From Photobacterium aphoticum (GTDB lineage: Bacteria; Pseudomonadota; Gammaproteobacteria; Enterobacterales; Vibrionaceae): a stretch of 64,000 nt of DNA. The stretch covers positions 124,001 to 188,000 of the forward strand of contig NZ_LDOV01000016.1 in NCBI RefSeq assembly GCF_001029435.1, written 5' to 3'. Positions 24,264 through 36,614 of this stretch are shown here, piece by piece (positions within the stretch are counted from its first letter, which is position 1; each line of letters begins with the position of its first letter). The translations under genes were made by a program, and so were the position numbers. A model generated the notes under the pieces. The model did no database searches. It was not told the DNA's origin and was given only the letters and a program-made list of their open reading frames with translations.

Positions 24264-26381
24264 TCAGTCAATCTTTTCGCATTTGATCAACATCGCGGTT
24301 TCCGCATCCAGAATCGGCATGGTTAAGCCTACCGATTCACACCAATCACCGGTCAACTCACAGCCGGATTCTGTCCACGGCGGCTGATAGTTCACGATAT
24401 CATCGTAATTGCTTGGCTTATCCAGCACCGTAATGCGGTAAGTGGCTTGTGGATCTAACCCCGGAATACGTAAGTGACCGCTTAATGCATGGGTTGGCAT
24501 GGCTAATTGCGCCACCAATACCACGGCTTCACTGAGGTCGTTGGCAACCACAGCATGCACCTGATGGGCCTGATCATCGGTCGGCACTCGCCAGGTACGG
24601 CCACCGTGCAGCAGTGGACGCAGCATTTTGTGCAGCTTGATGTAATGCTCAAACCCTTGTTTTTCATCCGCCGATTCTTTAACCGGATCCAGTTCAATGC
24701 CCATGTGCCCGCACAGTGCCGTTAAACCACGGAAGGCAATGCTGTGACGACGACGCGTGCTGTGACAATGGCTGGCCCCAATGTGGCTGCCCATCACTTC
24801 CGGCGGGAAAAAGTAGCTCATGCCACGTTGAATAGTCTGGCGTTCCAACGCATCATTGTTGTCTGACGCCCAGAAACGATGAGTCCGTTTCAGCACTTCA
24901 AAATCAATACGACCACCGCCTGCCGCGCACGATTCAATCTCCACCGTCGGGTGCTTGGCGCGTACTTTATCGACCAATTGATAATAGCGTTGGGTTTGCT
25001 GATGCGCAGCCGCTTGGCCGAGGTGTCCCGGCTGCACCACTTCGCGGTTCATATCCCACTTGATATAGGCAATGTTGTACTGGCTCAGGAAATGATCCAG
25101 GCGTTCAAACAGAAAATTAAACGCTGCGTTATTTTGCAGATCAATCACATACTGATTTCGGCCCGTCGGCTGATCATAACCGTCAACGGCCAATAACCAA
25201 TCGGGATGGGTACGGAATAAATCCGAATCTTTATTGATCATCTCGGGCTCAAACCACAAGCCAAACTCCATTCCCAGCGCATTCACGTGTGCCACCACTG
25301 GCGCTAAACCTTGTGGGTATTTTTCACGGTCCAAGAACCAATCACCCAGCCCGGCTTTGTCGCCGTTACGGCCTTTGAACCAGCCGTCATCAATGATGAA
25401 ACGCTCGACACCCATGTCGGCCGCTTGGGTCGCCATCGCCATGATGTAGTCTGGATGATGGTCAAAATAGATCCCTTCCCACGTATTCAGATGAATAGGA
25501 CGCGGCTTCTGAGCAAACTCACACGGCAAAATAGAACGACGCACGTGTGAGTGGAATTGGTGGCTCATGCCATTAAGGCCCTGATGGCTGTAGCTGGCGT
25601 ACAACCACGGCGTCGTCAGGCTTTCACCCTGCTGAAGGCTCACTTCGCCCGGCAGGTAAATCACTTCTGCCTGCATCACACGGCGACCGTCCGCTTTAAC
25701 GTCTACGCGCAAACGGTGGTTGCCACTCCACGCAAAATGAAAGCCCCACACATCACCCTGCATTTCATTGAAATGCGCTGTACCAGCCACTAAAGCAGGG
25801 TAATGTTCATGCGAGGTACGGCCACGGCGGTTTTCCTGCTGGTAACCCCCTTGCGGCAGCGCTTGACGTTCGGTTTGAAATTCTTTGACCCAACGACCGT
25901 AAAAGGTCATCAACTCGTTCGCACGGGCAGGCAACGGCAAGGTGTTCGCCAAACGATTCACCTGATAAGCTCCGGCTTTGAGGTTAGTCAGCGTGTGCCG
26001 GGTTTTCACCACATCAAACGTATCCAAAAACAGTTCGGTGGTTAAACGCAGACCCGCTTTCGCATCTTCGCTGACAATCACGGTGCCTTCTTCCTGCGGG
26101 GTGATCTGGGTGATCACAAACACCGGCGCCCAGTCTTGTCCGTTTCGGTGCCCTTCTAAACCCGGGCTGCTGAATACGCCACGCCCCAGTTCAGGGCTTA
26201 ACGTCATTGCCACGTCGTTATCTAAACGGCCATACGGTACCGGACGTTGCAACGCTAAACGGCTGTTGTCTATATTGCCTTTTACGGGTAGCCCCCAGTG
26301 CAAAATCTCGGCGAAATCCCCCATTTCAACCATCAATTGGGTGTGCGTTCCCACTAATTCAATCAGAGATTTTACCGTCAT
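24264..26381 (-). CDS. GH36 alpha-galactosidase (first copy)
   Basis: A 705-residue GH36 enzyme that removes alpha-linked galactose from melibiose, raffinose and similar sugars. Family signs: N-terminal beta-sandwich with PELGRGVFSSPGLEGHRNG, then the barrel with NTWEGIYFDH, RFIIDDGWFKGRNGD, EFGLWFEPEM, AYIKWDMNREV (nucleophile Asp443), ESCAAGGGRID and RFWASDNNDALERQ (acid/base Asp507). No signal peptide, so it works in the cytoplasm on sugar imported by MelB. The ATG giving MTVKSLIELVG is chosen (AAGGA eight bases upstream); the frame extends to 26480 across operator sites. It is divergent from lacZ, and the shared region has GalR-type and CRP sites. The GXLGG-like ESCAAGGG segment differs by Ala/Ser from copy two. 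Confidence 0.92.
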   Translation of the reverse strand: MTVKSLIELVGTHTQLMVEMGDFAEILHWGLPVKGNIDNSRLALQRPVPYGRLDNDVAMTLSPELGRGVFSSPGLEGHRNGQDWAPVFVITQITPQEEGTVIVSEDAKAGLRLTTELFLDTFDVVKTRHTLTNLKAGAYQVNRLANTLPLPARANELMTFYGRWVKEFQTERQALPQGGYQQENRRGRTSHEHYPALVAGTAHFNEMQGDVWGFHFAWSGNHRLRVDVKADGRRVMQAEVIYLPGEVSLQQGESLTTPWLYASYSHQGLNGMSHQFHSHVRRSILPCEFAQKPRPIHLNTWEGIYFDHHPDYIMAMATQAADMGVERFIIDDGWFKGRNGDKAGLGDWFLDREKYPQGLAPVVAHVNALGMEFGLWFEPEMINKDSDLFRTHPDWLLAVDGYDQPTGRNQYVIDLQNNAAFNFLFERLDHFLSQYNIAYIKWDMNREVVQPGHLGQAAAHQQTQRYYQLVDKVRAKHPTVEIESCAAGGGRIDFEVLKRTHRFWASDNNDALERQTIQRGMSYFFPPEVMGSHIGASHCHSTRRRHSIAFRGLTALCGHMGIELDPVKESADEKQGFEHYIKLHKMLRPLLHGGRTWRVPTDDQAHQVHAVVANDLSEAVVLVAQLAMPTHALSGHLRIPGLDPQATYRITVLDKPSNYDDIVNYQPPWTESGCELTGDWCESVGLTMPILDAETAMLIKCEKID

Positions 26382-26435
26382 TTTGCTTTTCCTTGCATAA
26401 CAGAGAGCCACCCGATGGGCCGTTAATTGATGCGT

Positions 26436-26697
26436 ATCATAATTTAAAAAACGGCAATTACTGTGATTCACACCACACAAATGGGAACGTTTTCACTCCG
26501 AATAATCCAAATGCGTATTTTAAATACAGCATTGGCGTAAAAACCAACAGAATCACCACGCAAACGCACATTAAGCACCCCATGTATACCTACAGAGAAT
26601 GAATAATGCTTTATTGAGGCCAGAAACATCCGAATAACGCGTTAAATTTCACATCAAATTAGTAAAAATGCCACCCTCATCATGAAAACGTTTCCAG
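26436..26697. promoter_or_regulatory. Divergent alpha-galactosidase/lacZ control region
   Basis: Read toward the alpha-galactosidase: a GalR-like operator GTGAAAACGTTCCCAT (26481-26496), a 3-bp gap, a CRP site TGTGGTGTGAATCACA (26462-26477) and a -10 box TATGAT (26436-26441). A second GalR-like operator ATGAAAACGTTTCCAG lies at 26682-26697, 201 bp away and 124 bases before lacZ. No gene is seen between 26382 and 26820. Confidence 0.7.
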
Positions 26698-26814
26698 TTT
26701 TATTTTACACTCCAGAAAAAGGTCGGCGGGCAAACACGACAATCACTGTCGACGCCACGCCCAGCAGAAAGATTGCACCCACACTGCCCCTCACAACAAA
26801 GAGAACAGAAGTAG

Positions 26815-29970
<3,156 letters not shown>

Positions 29971-30010
29971 TTCGCTAGGCGCTAGACATACAGTTAGCTG
30001 ACCGATAAAC

Positions 30011-30048
30011 ATCCCCAAGCTTCCTTCGCGAAGACTTGGGGATTTTTT
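30011..30048 (+). terminator. Rho-independent terminator of lacZ
   Basis: ATCCCCAAG (30011-30019) pairs perfectly with CTTGGGGAT (30035-30043), followed by six T residues. Confidence 0.85.
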
Positions 30049-30210
30049 CATCGCTTGCGCTTCACGCCTTTATCAAATGCATTAAAAACCATCAAAAATC
30101 ACTTAAAACCTTGAAACCGTACACTTAACGCCCGTTTTCCGTTTGAGTTATCACGCTAACTATTGTTAGATGCAGGCTGTTACCAAAAACACATCAACCA
30201 CGAGGGCCCT

Positions 30211-31215
30211 ATGGCTACCATTAAAGACGTTGCGAAAGAAGCAGGGGTCTCCATCGCCACGACTTCCCGGGTGATCAACAATGCCCCGAACACCAGCCAG
30301 ACAGCCATTGCCGCCGTACAAGCCGCGATGAAAAAGCTGGGCTATCGTCCGAATGCCAACGCCCGTGCGCTGGTGAGCAAGTCCTCCAACACCATTGGTG
30401 TGCTGGTCAATGATGTGTCCGCCCCTTTCTTCGGTACCATGGTCAAAGCCATTGATACCATCGCCAGTGAGCAGGAAAAACAACTTCTAATCGGCAGCGG
30501 CTACCACGATGCCAACAAAGAGCGTAACGCCATTAACCTGCTGATCAACAGCCGTTGTGAATCCCTGGTGGTACACAGTAAAGGCTTGAGTGATGACGAG
30601 CTCACCACGCTGGCGCAAGAGATCCCCGGCATGGTGATCATCAACCGCACAGTGCCGGCCATTGCTGATCGCTGTATTGCACTCGACAACCATCGCGGCG
30701 CGTATCTGGCGACCGATTATCTGATCCGAAACGGCCACCGTGACATTGGGTATATATGCTCAAGCCATGACATTGAAGATGCGCACGACCGCCTGGCCGG
30801 TTACCTTGACGCACTGCGCGATAACGGCATTGAACCCAAAGATCACTTCATTGAATACGGGGAGCCGGATGAATGCGGCGGCGAACAAGCCATGGTGAAC
30901 CTGATTGCCAAAAACACCCCTATCACCGCAGTCGCTACCTACAACGATGACATGGCCGCCGGCTGTTTGGCGCTGCTACAGGAAAATGGCATTCGCATAC
31001 CGGAAGAAATGTCGGTGATCGGGTTTGATGATGGCCATATTGCCCGCTATATCTACCCGCGTCTCACCACCATTCGCTACCCCATCCAAGTGATGGCCAG
31101 TGAAGCAGTGAAACTCTCATTGATGCTGGCGAACAATGTGCCAGTCGAGCGCGGCGAGCAAAAACTGTTTATGCCAACACTGGTGCGTCGTGCCTCGGTT
31201 TGTCAGCGGCAATAA
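30211..31215 (+). CDS. galR: GalR/GalS-type LacI family repressor
   Basis: A 334-residue LacI-family regulator very like E. coli GalR/GalS. The headpiece MATIKDVAKEAGVSIATTSR carries the helix-turn-helix, followed by a hinge RPNANARALVSKSSNTIGVL and a periplasmic-binding-protein-like core with DVSAPFFGTMVKAIDT, IIGF-type SVIGFDDGHIARYIYPRLTT and a C-terminal TIRYPIQVMASEA. GalR binds 16-bp sites of the form GTGKAANCGNTTNCAC, and such sites occur before galE, melB and the divergent alpha-galactosidase/lacZ pair. Galactose is the expected inducer. Start at the ATG following GAGGG; the upstream 48-base in-frame extension is not needed. It is downstream of lacZ and transcribed alone. Confidence 0.9.
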   Translation: MATIKDVAKEAGVSIATTSRVINNAPNTSQTAIAAVQAAMKKLGYRPNANARALVSKSSNTIGVLVNDVSAPFFGTMVKAIDTIASEQEKQLLIGSGYHDANKERNAINLLINSRCESLVVHSKGLSDDELTTLAQEIPGMVIINRTVPAIADRCIALDNHRGAYLATDYLIRNGHRDIGYICSSHDIEDAHDRLAGYLDALRDNGIEPKDHFIEYGEPDECGGEQAMVNLIAKNTPITAVATYNDDMAAGCLALLQENGIRIPEEMSVIGFDDGHIARYIYPRLTTIRYPIQVMASEAVKLSLMLANNVPVERGEQKLFMPTLVRRASVCQRQ

Positions 31216-31251
31216 GCACGGATAGACGTAAACAAGCTGATAGTAAAACAG

Positions 31252-31276
31252 AAAGAGCCAGATGATCTGGCTCTTT
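31252..31276. terminator. Bidirectional terminator after galR
   Basis: AAAGAGCCAG (31252-31261) pairs perfectly with CTGGCTCTTT (31267-31276) around a five-base loop, between galR and the convergent secreted-protein gene. Confidence 0.8.
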
Positions 31277-31305
31277 GCATCTCGATTACTCACATGATTC
31301 AACAC

Positions 31306-31740
31306 TCACTCTAACGGTGTGTTGCACTCATACAGTATTTCCGCTTTTTCCTGCATCGTTCCCTCATGATATTTCACAAGGCTTAACCGCGCCTTCAGTG
31401 CATCCTTACTGAGAAACATGCGCTCATTACTCATTGCATGATAGAACTCGCCCGTATCCGTGTTTTTAATCGCCACCTGAAACCATAAAACATCCGAAAC
31501 ATCATTCATGGTCATGATCGCCCCGTTCATCACCCAAAACTCATAGGGTGCAAGGGAAAACACGTTGGCGGCTCCAAGCGGCTGCGCTTTGTTTCCCACT
31601 AACTCAACATCCCTCAATTGGCTCTGCACGGGCTGATTAACATCATTACCCGGGTGTAAATAACATTCTAAAGACAGCTTACTGGCCAGCACCTGGGGCG
31701 AACACAGCAACAGACACACAAGCATCACTTTTCTATACAT
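31306..31740 (-). CDS. Secreted protein of unknown function
   Basis: A 144-residue protein with a clear Sec signal peptide (MYRKVMLVCLLLCSPQVLAS, cleavage after VLA). The mature part has two cysteines (LECYLHPG and LYECNTPLE) that could form a disulphide in the periplasm. I do not recognise a family. The ATG at 31740 is chosen over the preceding GTG because AAGGA lies eight bases upstream. It begins 35 bases after the stop of the membrane protein gene upstream and probably shares its transcript. Confidence 0.65.
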   Translation of the reverse strand: MYRKVMLVCLLLCSPQVLASKLSLECYLHPGNDVNQPVQSQLRDVELVGNKAQPLGAANVFSLAPYEFWVMNGAIMTMNDVSDVLWFQVAIKNTDTGEFYHAMSNERMFLSKDALKARLSLVKYHEGTMQEKAEILYECNTPLE

Positions 31741-31775
31741 CACCGATTCCTTAATGCATGGTTCAACAGCAACCG

Positions 31776-32687
31776 CTAGTGCGCCTTTCTTTCATTGGTA
31801 AAGTGATCCAATAATCCCTGCCTGACGGTAATCACCGGGTAAGTATCGGGAAACGCCATGACCACACGTTCCCCCTTATGCCTAAACAGGGCCACACACG
31901 TTTGCCTGCTTTTCACCGCGCCTTTAAACACGTATTCCTCTGTCTCGCACGGCGCAAAATTGGCTCCCCAAATTTCCGTCTCCGGGTACGGATACGTGGC
32001 TTCAATCAATGCCAATACAAACAAGACCGCCGCCGATACACTTAATGGCCGGATCCAGGCATAAAGAAAACACTGAATATCGTTGGTTTGTTTAATAACG
32101 CCATACACGAAGGATCCCAAGATCACGATATAAATCATCTTCATCACATCCATGAAGACATCAAAATAGACGGTGTTCAATACCGCCATCATGACCATAA
32201 ACGGCAGTGGCATAAGTACAAAAAGCACGAGACATAAGGCACGATCCCCGACATCCTCCCCCAATAGCATGACGAGAAAGCCCCCGATGAGTGCCCACAG
32301 CAGCACTAACAACACAGGAGAAAATAACAGTGCCATCCCCCAAGCGAAATCGAACGCGATGACCTGTGTACCAAACAGCACCAAGCACACACTCAGGACA
32401 ATATATCCCCATGGAAATAAAGCAAAAATACTGCGATTTATTGCCTTTGTGAGCAGACCCAAACGTCCTTTAATCGGCATTTGCATCAAGATGATGGGTT
32501 TATGGCTCCCTTGTGCTGTTTCCGAACTATTCGTTTTCGTGCTATTTGCTTTCGAGCCCTGTCTTTTGGAGTTATGTCTTGTAGAACTTTGTTTTTCAGG
32601 GTTTAACTTTTCCAGTTCTGGTTTAATTTGACCTTGCTGTGCGCGCTTAGATTGATTCGCGCCGGATTTCCCTCGACCTCGTTTCAT
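31776..32687 (-). CDS. Membrane protein with long basic N-terminal tail, unknown
   Basis: A 303-residue protein. The first 65 or so residues are highly charged and low-complexity (Lys, Arg, Gln, Ser, Asn: KRGRGKSGANQSKRAQQGQ and so on), with no hydrophobic segment. Five or so membrane helices follow (about 80-225), for example WGYIVLSVCLVLFGTQVIAF and LVLFVLMPLPFMVMMAVL. A C-terminal soluble part has two cysteines (APCETEEY, RQTCVALF). I do not recognise the family. Start at ATG 32687 with AAGGA upstream; the TTG six bases earlier is unlikely. The secreted protein gene follows it directly. Confidence 0.65.
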   Translation of the reverse strand: MKRGRGKSGANQSKRAQQGQIKPELEKLNPEKQSSTRHNSKRQGSKANSTKTNSSETAQGSHKPIILMQMPIKGRLGLLTKAINRSIFALFPWGYIVLSVCLVLFGTQVIAFDFAWGMALLFSPVLLVLLWALIGGFLVMLLGEDVGDRALCLVLFVLMPLPFMVMMAVLNTVYFDVFMDVMKMIYIVILGSFVYGVIKQTNDIQCFLYAWIRPLSVSAAVLFVLALIEATYPYPETEIWGANFAPCETEEYVFKGAVKSRQTCVALFRHKGERVVMAFPDTYPVITVRQGLLDHFTNERKAH

Positions 32688-32962
32688 GCCCAATCCTTGG
32701 TATTTGCTGCATTCTTTTGCATTAATAAATAGCGTATTAAAGACACTGCTGAGAAAAAAGGCATGAACGTCAGATTAGTTTGCAGTGCCTCGCATTCCCT
32801 TCCAAAAGCGAAAATATGCACATTGGCGCGATTTGCATACCACCTGTCATCATTGGGTATCTCATGCCGCCATCAGTAGGCATATACTGTCCCTGTCAGC
32901 AAAACAACGCGGTATTCCAACGCGGAAAAAACAAGAACAAATAAAAATTAAGGACCGTTATC

Positions 32963-33751
32963 ATGGCAGCAACTATAAACAGCACCGCGTTAATCACCGG
33001 TGCATCAAGCGGTATTGGTATGGAATTGGCAAAAATCCATGCCAGCAAAGGGGGTGATGTCGTTTTGGTCGCCCGCTCTGAAGACAAGCTCAATGCCTTG
33101 AAATCGGAACTGAAAGCCCAGTACGGCATTACGGCGACGCTTATCCCCGCCGATCTGTCTCAACCTGATGCCGCTCACACCGTCTACAAGACGACATTGG
33201 ATTTAGGCATTCATATCGACACGCTGATCAACAATGCAGGCTTTGGTGGACACGGGAAATTCCACGAACGCGCACTGCGTGAGGAACAAGCCATGATGCA
33301 AGTGAACATGGTGACATTAACGAACCTGACCCACCTTTACCTCAAAGAGATGGTGGCACGTCAACACGGACGCATCTTAAATGTTTCTTCCACTGCGTCT
33401 TTCCTGCCGGGACCGCTGCAAGCGGTGTACTACGCAACCAAAGCGTATGTGACCTCTTTCAGCCAAGCCATTGCCGAAGAGGTAAAAGACCAAGGCATTA
33501 CCGTCACAGTGTTATGTCCGGGTACCGTGGCAACAGGTTTTGTGGAAGCGGGAAATTTAGAGGGGGTGGATATCTGGAAGCTGGCAAAGTCTGCGGAATC
33601 CGTCGCAGCCTGTGGCTATCAGGCGATGGAAAAAGGCACATTGGTGGCCTTTAATGAACGTCCATTACAATTTTTGCTGAACTGGGTCGTGCCTTTATTA
33701 CCGCGTAAATGGGTATTGGCCATTTCCCGTAAAACCATGGAAAAAGCTTAA
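32963..33751 (+). CDS. Short-chain dehydrogenase/reductase (SDR)
   Basis: A 262-residue classical SDR using NAD(P)H. The nucleotide-binding motif is TGASSGIG (about 12-19), the NNAG motif is in TLINNAGFGG, and the catalytic Ser-Tyr-Lys are in LNVSSTASF, YYATK with the intervening helix. The RSEDKL after strand two (VLVARSEDKLNAL) suggests NADP preference. It matches the DltE-like short oxidoreductases that often end in a hydrophobic tail (LLNWVVPLLPRKWVLAIS). Substrate is unknown. AAGGA lies eight bases before the ATG. It stands alone between two orphan gene groups. Confidence 0.85.
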   Translation: MAATINSTALITGASSGIGMELAKIHASKGGDVVLVARSEDKLNALKSELKAQYGITATLIPADLSQPDAAHTVYKTTLDLGIHIDTLINNAGFGGHGKFHERALREEQAMMQVNMVTLTNLTHLYLKEMVARQHGRILNVSSTASFLPGPLQAVYYATKAYVTSFSQAIAEEVKDQGITVTVLCPGTVATGFVEAGNLEGVDIWKLAKSAESVAACGYQAMEKGTLVAFNERPLQFLLNWVVPLLPRKWVLAISRKTMEKA

Positions 33752-33822
33752 TTACCATACCGGTAAATTCAACAGAACGAGCAAAATAACGGGCCAATAC
33801 AGGCCCGCTGAAATTCATCGCT

Positions 33823-34974
33823 TTATTCGTTAATTTGTTTCGCAAGCAGGGCCAGCAAACCTTCGGCATTTGGAATGTCTTTACCTTTCGGGCCCTTATA
33901 GACCTGACCATCGACCAAATTTAAGAATGCGTCGTGATTGTTCACTTTGGCCGACTCGCCATACGCCAACCAAGGCGCAATAACCGCCTTATCCGTTGAA
34001 ACAATATACCCACGCGAATCGATAGGCAGGTGCACGCTTTTAGATAACATCATGGTGTTAAGCGGGTTAATACCGCTATACGCTTGGAACTTCCCTTTCG
34101 AATAGTATCGAGCTGCCGCTGAAATAGATTGCGCGGTAATGTTCACCGCCAAGTTCGCCGCCACTGATACAGCTGTGGTCACCGTATTTGTCGCAACCGT
34201 TTCCACGGTATGATAACGACGACCTCTCTCATCTCGGTAATACACGTTTTCGACTTTTTCACGCTCGAACCAAGGGATCTGCATAAATTCATTGCCCCCG
34301 TCGGTTTGTGAGTTATGGATAGTCACAGGGACACAATAATAAGTTTGACCTTCCCAGTTCACTTCCACCATTTTCATCTGCCATGGGTAGAATTCTTCTG
34401 CCAGGAATCGCTTACACAATGCAGGCATCACCACGCCAAGCATGATGTGATAAAACTCACCTTGCGATAACTCAAACAAGCCTTGTGCTAACTGCTTCGC
34501 TTCAGCTTGATCACCCGATTGCGCCGTCAGAATGAACAGGATGATCTGTCCCCACAGTGATTGATGTAATTGGAAATCAACCGGCAAGCGCTCAATCGCG
34601 GCTAGGGCCTCTTCTGTGCGATCAGCGGCTAATAATTCCAACACTTCGGAAAGGTGATGAACACGCCATTTTGCATCGGCACACGGGAATTTATACGCGT
34701 CTACGGTGTTTTCATAAGATTCAAAACGCTTCGTAGCAGCAAATGCCTCGCGCGCTTCTTCAAGCGTTTTAACGTGAGGCTCACGCGCAATGATTTTTTT
34801 ACGCGTTTTTTCTTTAATTTTCAGCGCTTTTTTGCAGTCTTTACTTTCATTGTTAAACAGACACAGGCTGAGACCAAAACTGTTATACCAATCCGTCGCA
34901 AAATTCGGTTTCTTGGAGTGAATGCTAGCGAACAGATCTGCATTGCTCACCAGCATATTGATGTAATTTTCCAT
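33823..34974 (-). CDS. Orphan cytoplasmic protein of unknown function
   Basis: A 383-residue protein I do not recognise. The first part (about 1-60) is soluble with LCLFNNESKDCKKALKIKEKTRKK, a strongly basic run. The middle (about 90-180) is helical and tetratricopeptide-like in feel (LLAADRTEEALAAIERLPVD, QAEAKQLAQGLFELSQG). A later stretch TVTTAVSVAANLAVNITAQS may be an amphipathic or membrane helix, followed by a polar C-terminal domain with YIVSTDKAVIAPWLAYGE. AAGGA lies seven bases before the ATG giving MENYINML. The small TM protein gene ends ten bases upstream, so the two form an operon. Confidence 0.65.
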   Translation of the reverse strand: MENYINMLVSNADLFASIHSKKPNFATDWYNSFGLSLCLFNNESKDCKKALKIKEKTRKKIIAREPHVKTLEEAREAFAATKRFESYENTVDAYKFPCADAKWRVHHLSEVLELLAADRTEEALAAIERLPVDFQLHQSLWGQIILFILTAQSGDQAEAKQLAQGLFELSQGEFYHIMLGVVMPALCKRFLAEEFYPWQMKMVEVNWEGQTYYCVPVTIHNSQTDGGNEFMQIPWFEREKVENVYYRDERGRRYHTVETVATNTVTTAVSVAANLAVNITAQSISAAARYYSKGKFQAYSGINPLNTMMLSKSVHLPIDSRGYIVSTDKAVIAPWLAYGESAKVNNHDAFLNLVDGQVYKGPKGKDIPNAEGLLALLAKQINE

Positions 34975-34984
34975 AGCCAGATCC

Positions 34985-35206
34985 TTATCCAAACATGGCG
35001 TAGCCAATGAAAGCCGCAATAATCAAACCGCCCACTAACTTAGTGCGCTTGATATTGGTTTCGTTTTTTTGCACACGAGGTAAGTCGACAAGATCCGCTT
35101 GTGCTTTCACATCGCGAAAATCTTCAAGACGCTGATCATAGTGACTCTTACGGGTTTGAATAAGCTCAATATAGCGTTGTACGACAGGTGAGTTGTCGTG
35201 TTGCAT
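34985..35206 (-). CDS. Small protein with C-terminal membrane anchor
   Basis: A 73-residue protein. Residues 1-50 are charged and likely helical (YIELIQTRKSHYDQRLEDFR, VQKNETNIKRTK); residues 53-71 form a single membrane helix (LVGGLIIAAFIGYAMF), giving a tail-anchored layout. AAGGA lies seven bases before the ATG. It is followed by the 383-residue orphan gene in the same operon, suggesting that the two work together, possibly as anchor and soluble partner. No family was recognised. Confidence 0.6.
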   Translation of the reverse strand: MQHDNSPVVQRYIELIQTRKSHYDQRLEDFRDVKAQADLVDLPRVQKNETNIKRTKLVGGLIIAAFIGYAMFG

Positions 35207-35328
35207 GTTGTAGTCCTTAACAAGCAGGATAAATCGAGGGAGGCTATTGTCTGTAAAAATTTTATAAAATCAATGCTTTTGTTGATAGTTTTATAACTAG
35301 AAGTATTCATCATCGATGAGAAAGAGGA

Positions 35329-35580
35329 ATGAGAACAGATATCCGTATGCGGCGTTCTTGGTCTAATGGCGCATTATCTGATGCAGAAATGAGGTATATT
35401 GCGGGTAGGGGCAGGAGGAGGTATCGGCACACTGATATTCATGGTGCGTCTATCGCAAGAGGATCGTCACACTCAAAAAACAAGGCCATTCACCAACATA
35501 CCCTATGGCACGACGGTGAAATCTTCACCCTAACTCAAAACCCATTTTACCTTGAAGATGAATGCGTTATTTTGAATTAG
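35329..35580 (+). CDS. Possible small basic protein
   Basis: An 83-codon frame encoding a basic, Arg/His-rich protein (GRGRRRYRHTDIHGASIARG) with an acidic end. The AAAGAGG is too close to the first ATG, so the true start may be the ATG at 35347. No similarity is recognised and no neighbour gives a hint. It may be a chance frame. Confidence 0.3.
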   Translation: MRTDIRMRRSWSNGALSDAEMRYIAGRGRRRYRHTDIHGASIARGSSHSKNKAIHQHTLWHDGEIFTLTQNPFYLEDECVILN

Positions 35581-35596
35581 GGGGAAATCATCATGA

Positions 35597-35800
35597 CTAC
35601 TGATGCATGTTGATGAAACGTTCAGCTTTTTCGAAAAGGCTATCACACAGTTTCTTTTGTTTTGTATACTCAGGTGTCCCTTCCGTCAAAGAGTCTAGCG
35701 TTTCTTTCTCTTTATTATACGCACCGACCATTTGCGTAAATCGCTCTTCAAACTCACCTTTACGCATTTTTTTGCTATTGCTTTTAACTGGCTTTTTCAT
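35597..35800 (-). CDS. Small charged helical protein
   Basis: A 67-residue hydrophilic protein (KKPVKSNSKKMRKGEFEERF at the N-terminus, later YNKEKETLDSLTEGTPEYTK), mostly charged and probably an alpha-helical hairpin. A strong ribosome-binding AGAGGA precedes the ATG by five bases, which is the main reason to prefer it to the opposite-strand frame over the same bases. Function unknown. Confidence 0.5.
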   Translation of the reverse strand: MKKPVKSNSKKMRKGEFEERFTQMVGAYNKEKETLDSLTEGTPEYTKQKKLCDSLFEKAERFINMHQ

Positions 35801-36614
35801 AATTTCCTCTTACTCTCAAAGATCTAACTCTTTTTTCTATTCCCGTTCCAACAGAATATCTTCGATTTTACGTCATACTTGATGAATATTATTAGGCTTA
35901 CTTTCTCTAGCATCGTTTTTATCTTTGCGAACTTGACTTGTGTAGTGAGCCAGAGAAGAGTTGGGCGATTTCTTTTTCACAGTGATCTTTCCATTTATGA
36001 TGAAGCATTAAACAATTTTAATTTCATCATCCAACAGGTTAAATATTAACAACCACCTTCAACTCACAAAGTTAAATTACGCCATAGAAACTGACATTAA
36101 AATGAGAGGAGCGGCGTTATTACACAATTGTTAGAATAACAAATAATATAAACACATGAATTTATAAGCATCATGCGTTATTAATCAATAATTAAGTGAT
36201 AAAACGAAGGCCGTTTTCATCATTCAATGACGTTGAAAAAACGGTGCTTGAATTTGACATATATCCCCCTGCAATATTAACAATCACAATAAATGTGATC
36301 ATATCAAACATGAATAAAAAGCTATCGCAGGATAAATATGACGAATTTAATCGAAAGGAAACTGAGAAGATCTTGAAATAATTTTTCATTTGTAGCTCAA
36401 ATTTTTGAGCTACGGCCACTATACACTTTGTATCCAGAATAGATAGTTATTTCTATCTTTTATTTTTCTTTCGAATAAAAACAATAACATATATACCAAC
36501 GCTTTCGACGCAAACTTCGCCAATAAGAAAAATCATCAACATTCATACGTCTTCCATCCGTACAGTTGTCGGGGCTTTGCTAATTAACATTGCATACCAC
36601 CCAAGAGACCTGTG
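35801..36614. other. A+T-rich intergenic region
   Basis: About 800 bases without a convincing gene. A 61-codon plus-strand frame beginning with GTG at 36196 encodes a hydrophobic segment and a charged tail and could be a small membrane peptide, but it has no ribosome-binding site. It is followed by a perfect 10-bp hairpin GTAGCTCAAA/TTTGAGCTAC (36392-36413) with a two-base loop. The region looks like eroded or acquired DNA. Confidence 0.45.

Noticed and set aside
35607-35882. 91-codon plus-strand frame
   Set aside because: It is opposite the small charged protein that has a strong ribosome-binding site, and is rich in Phe/Ser/Leu as expected of a shadow frame.
36196-36381. 61-codon plus-strand frame with a hydrophobic segment and charged tail
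   Set aside because: GTG start without ribosome-binding site, overlapped by an opposite frame, in A+T-rich DNA; kept only as a note in the gap entry.
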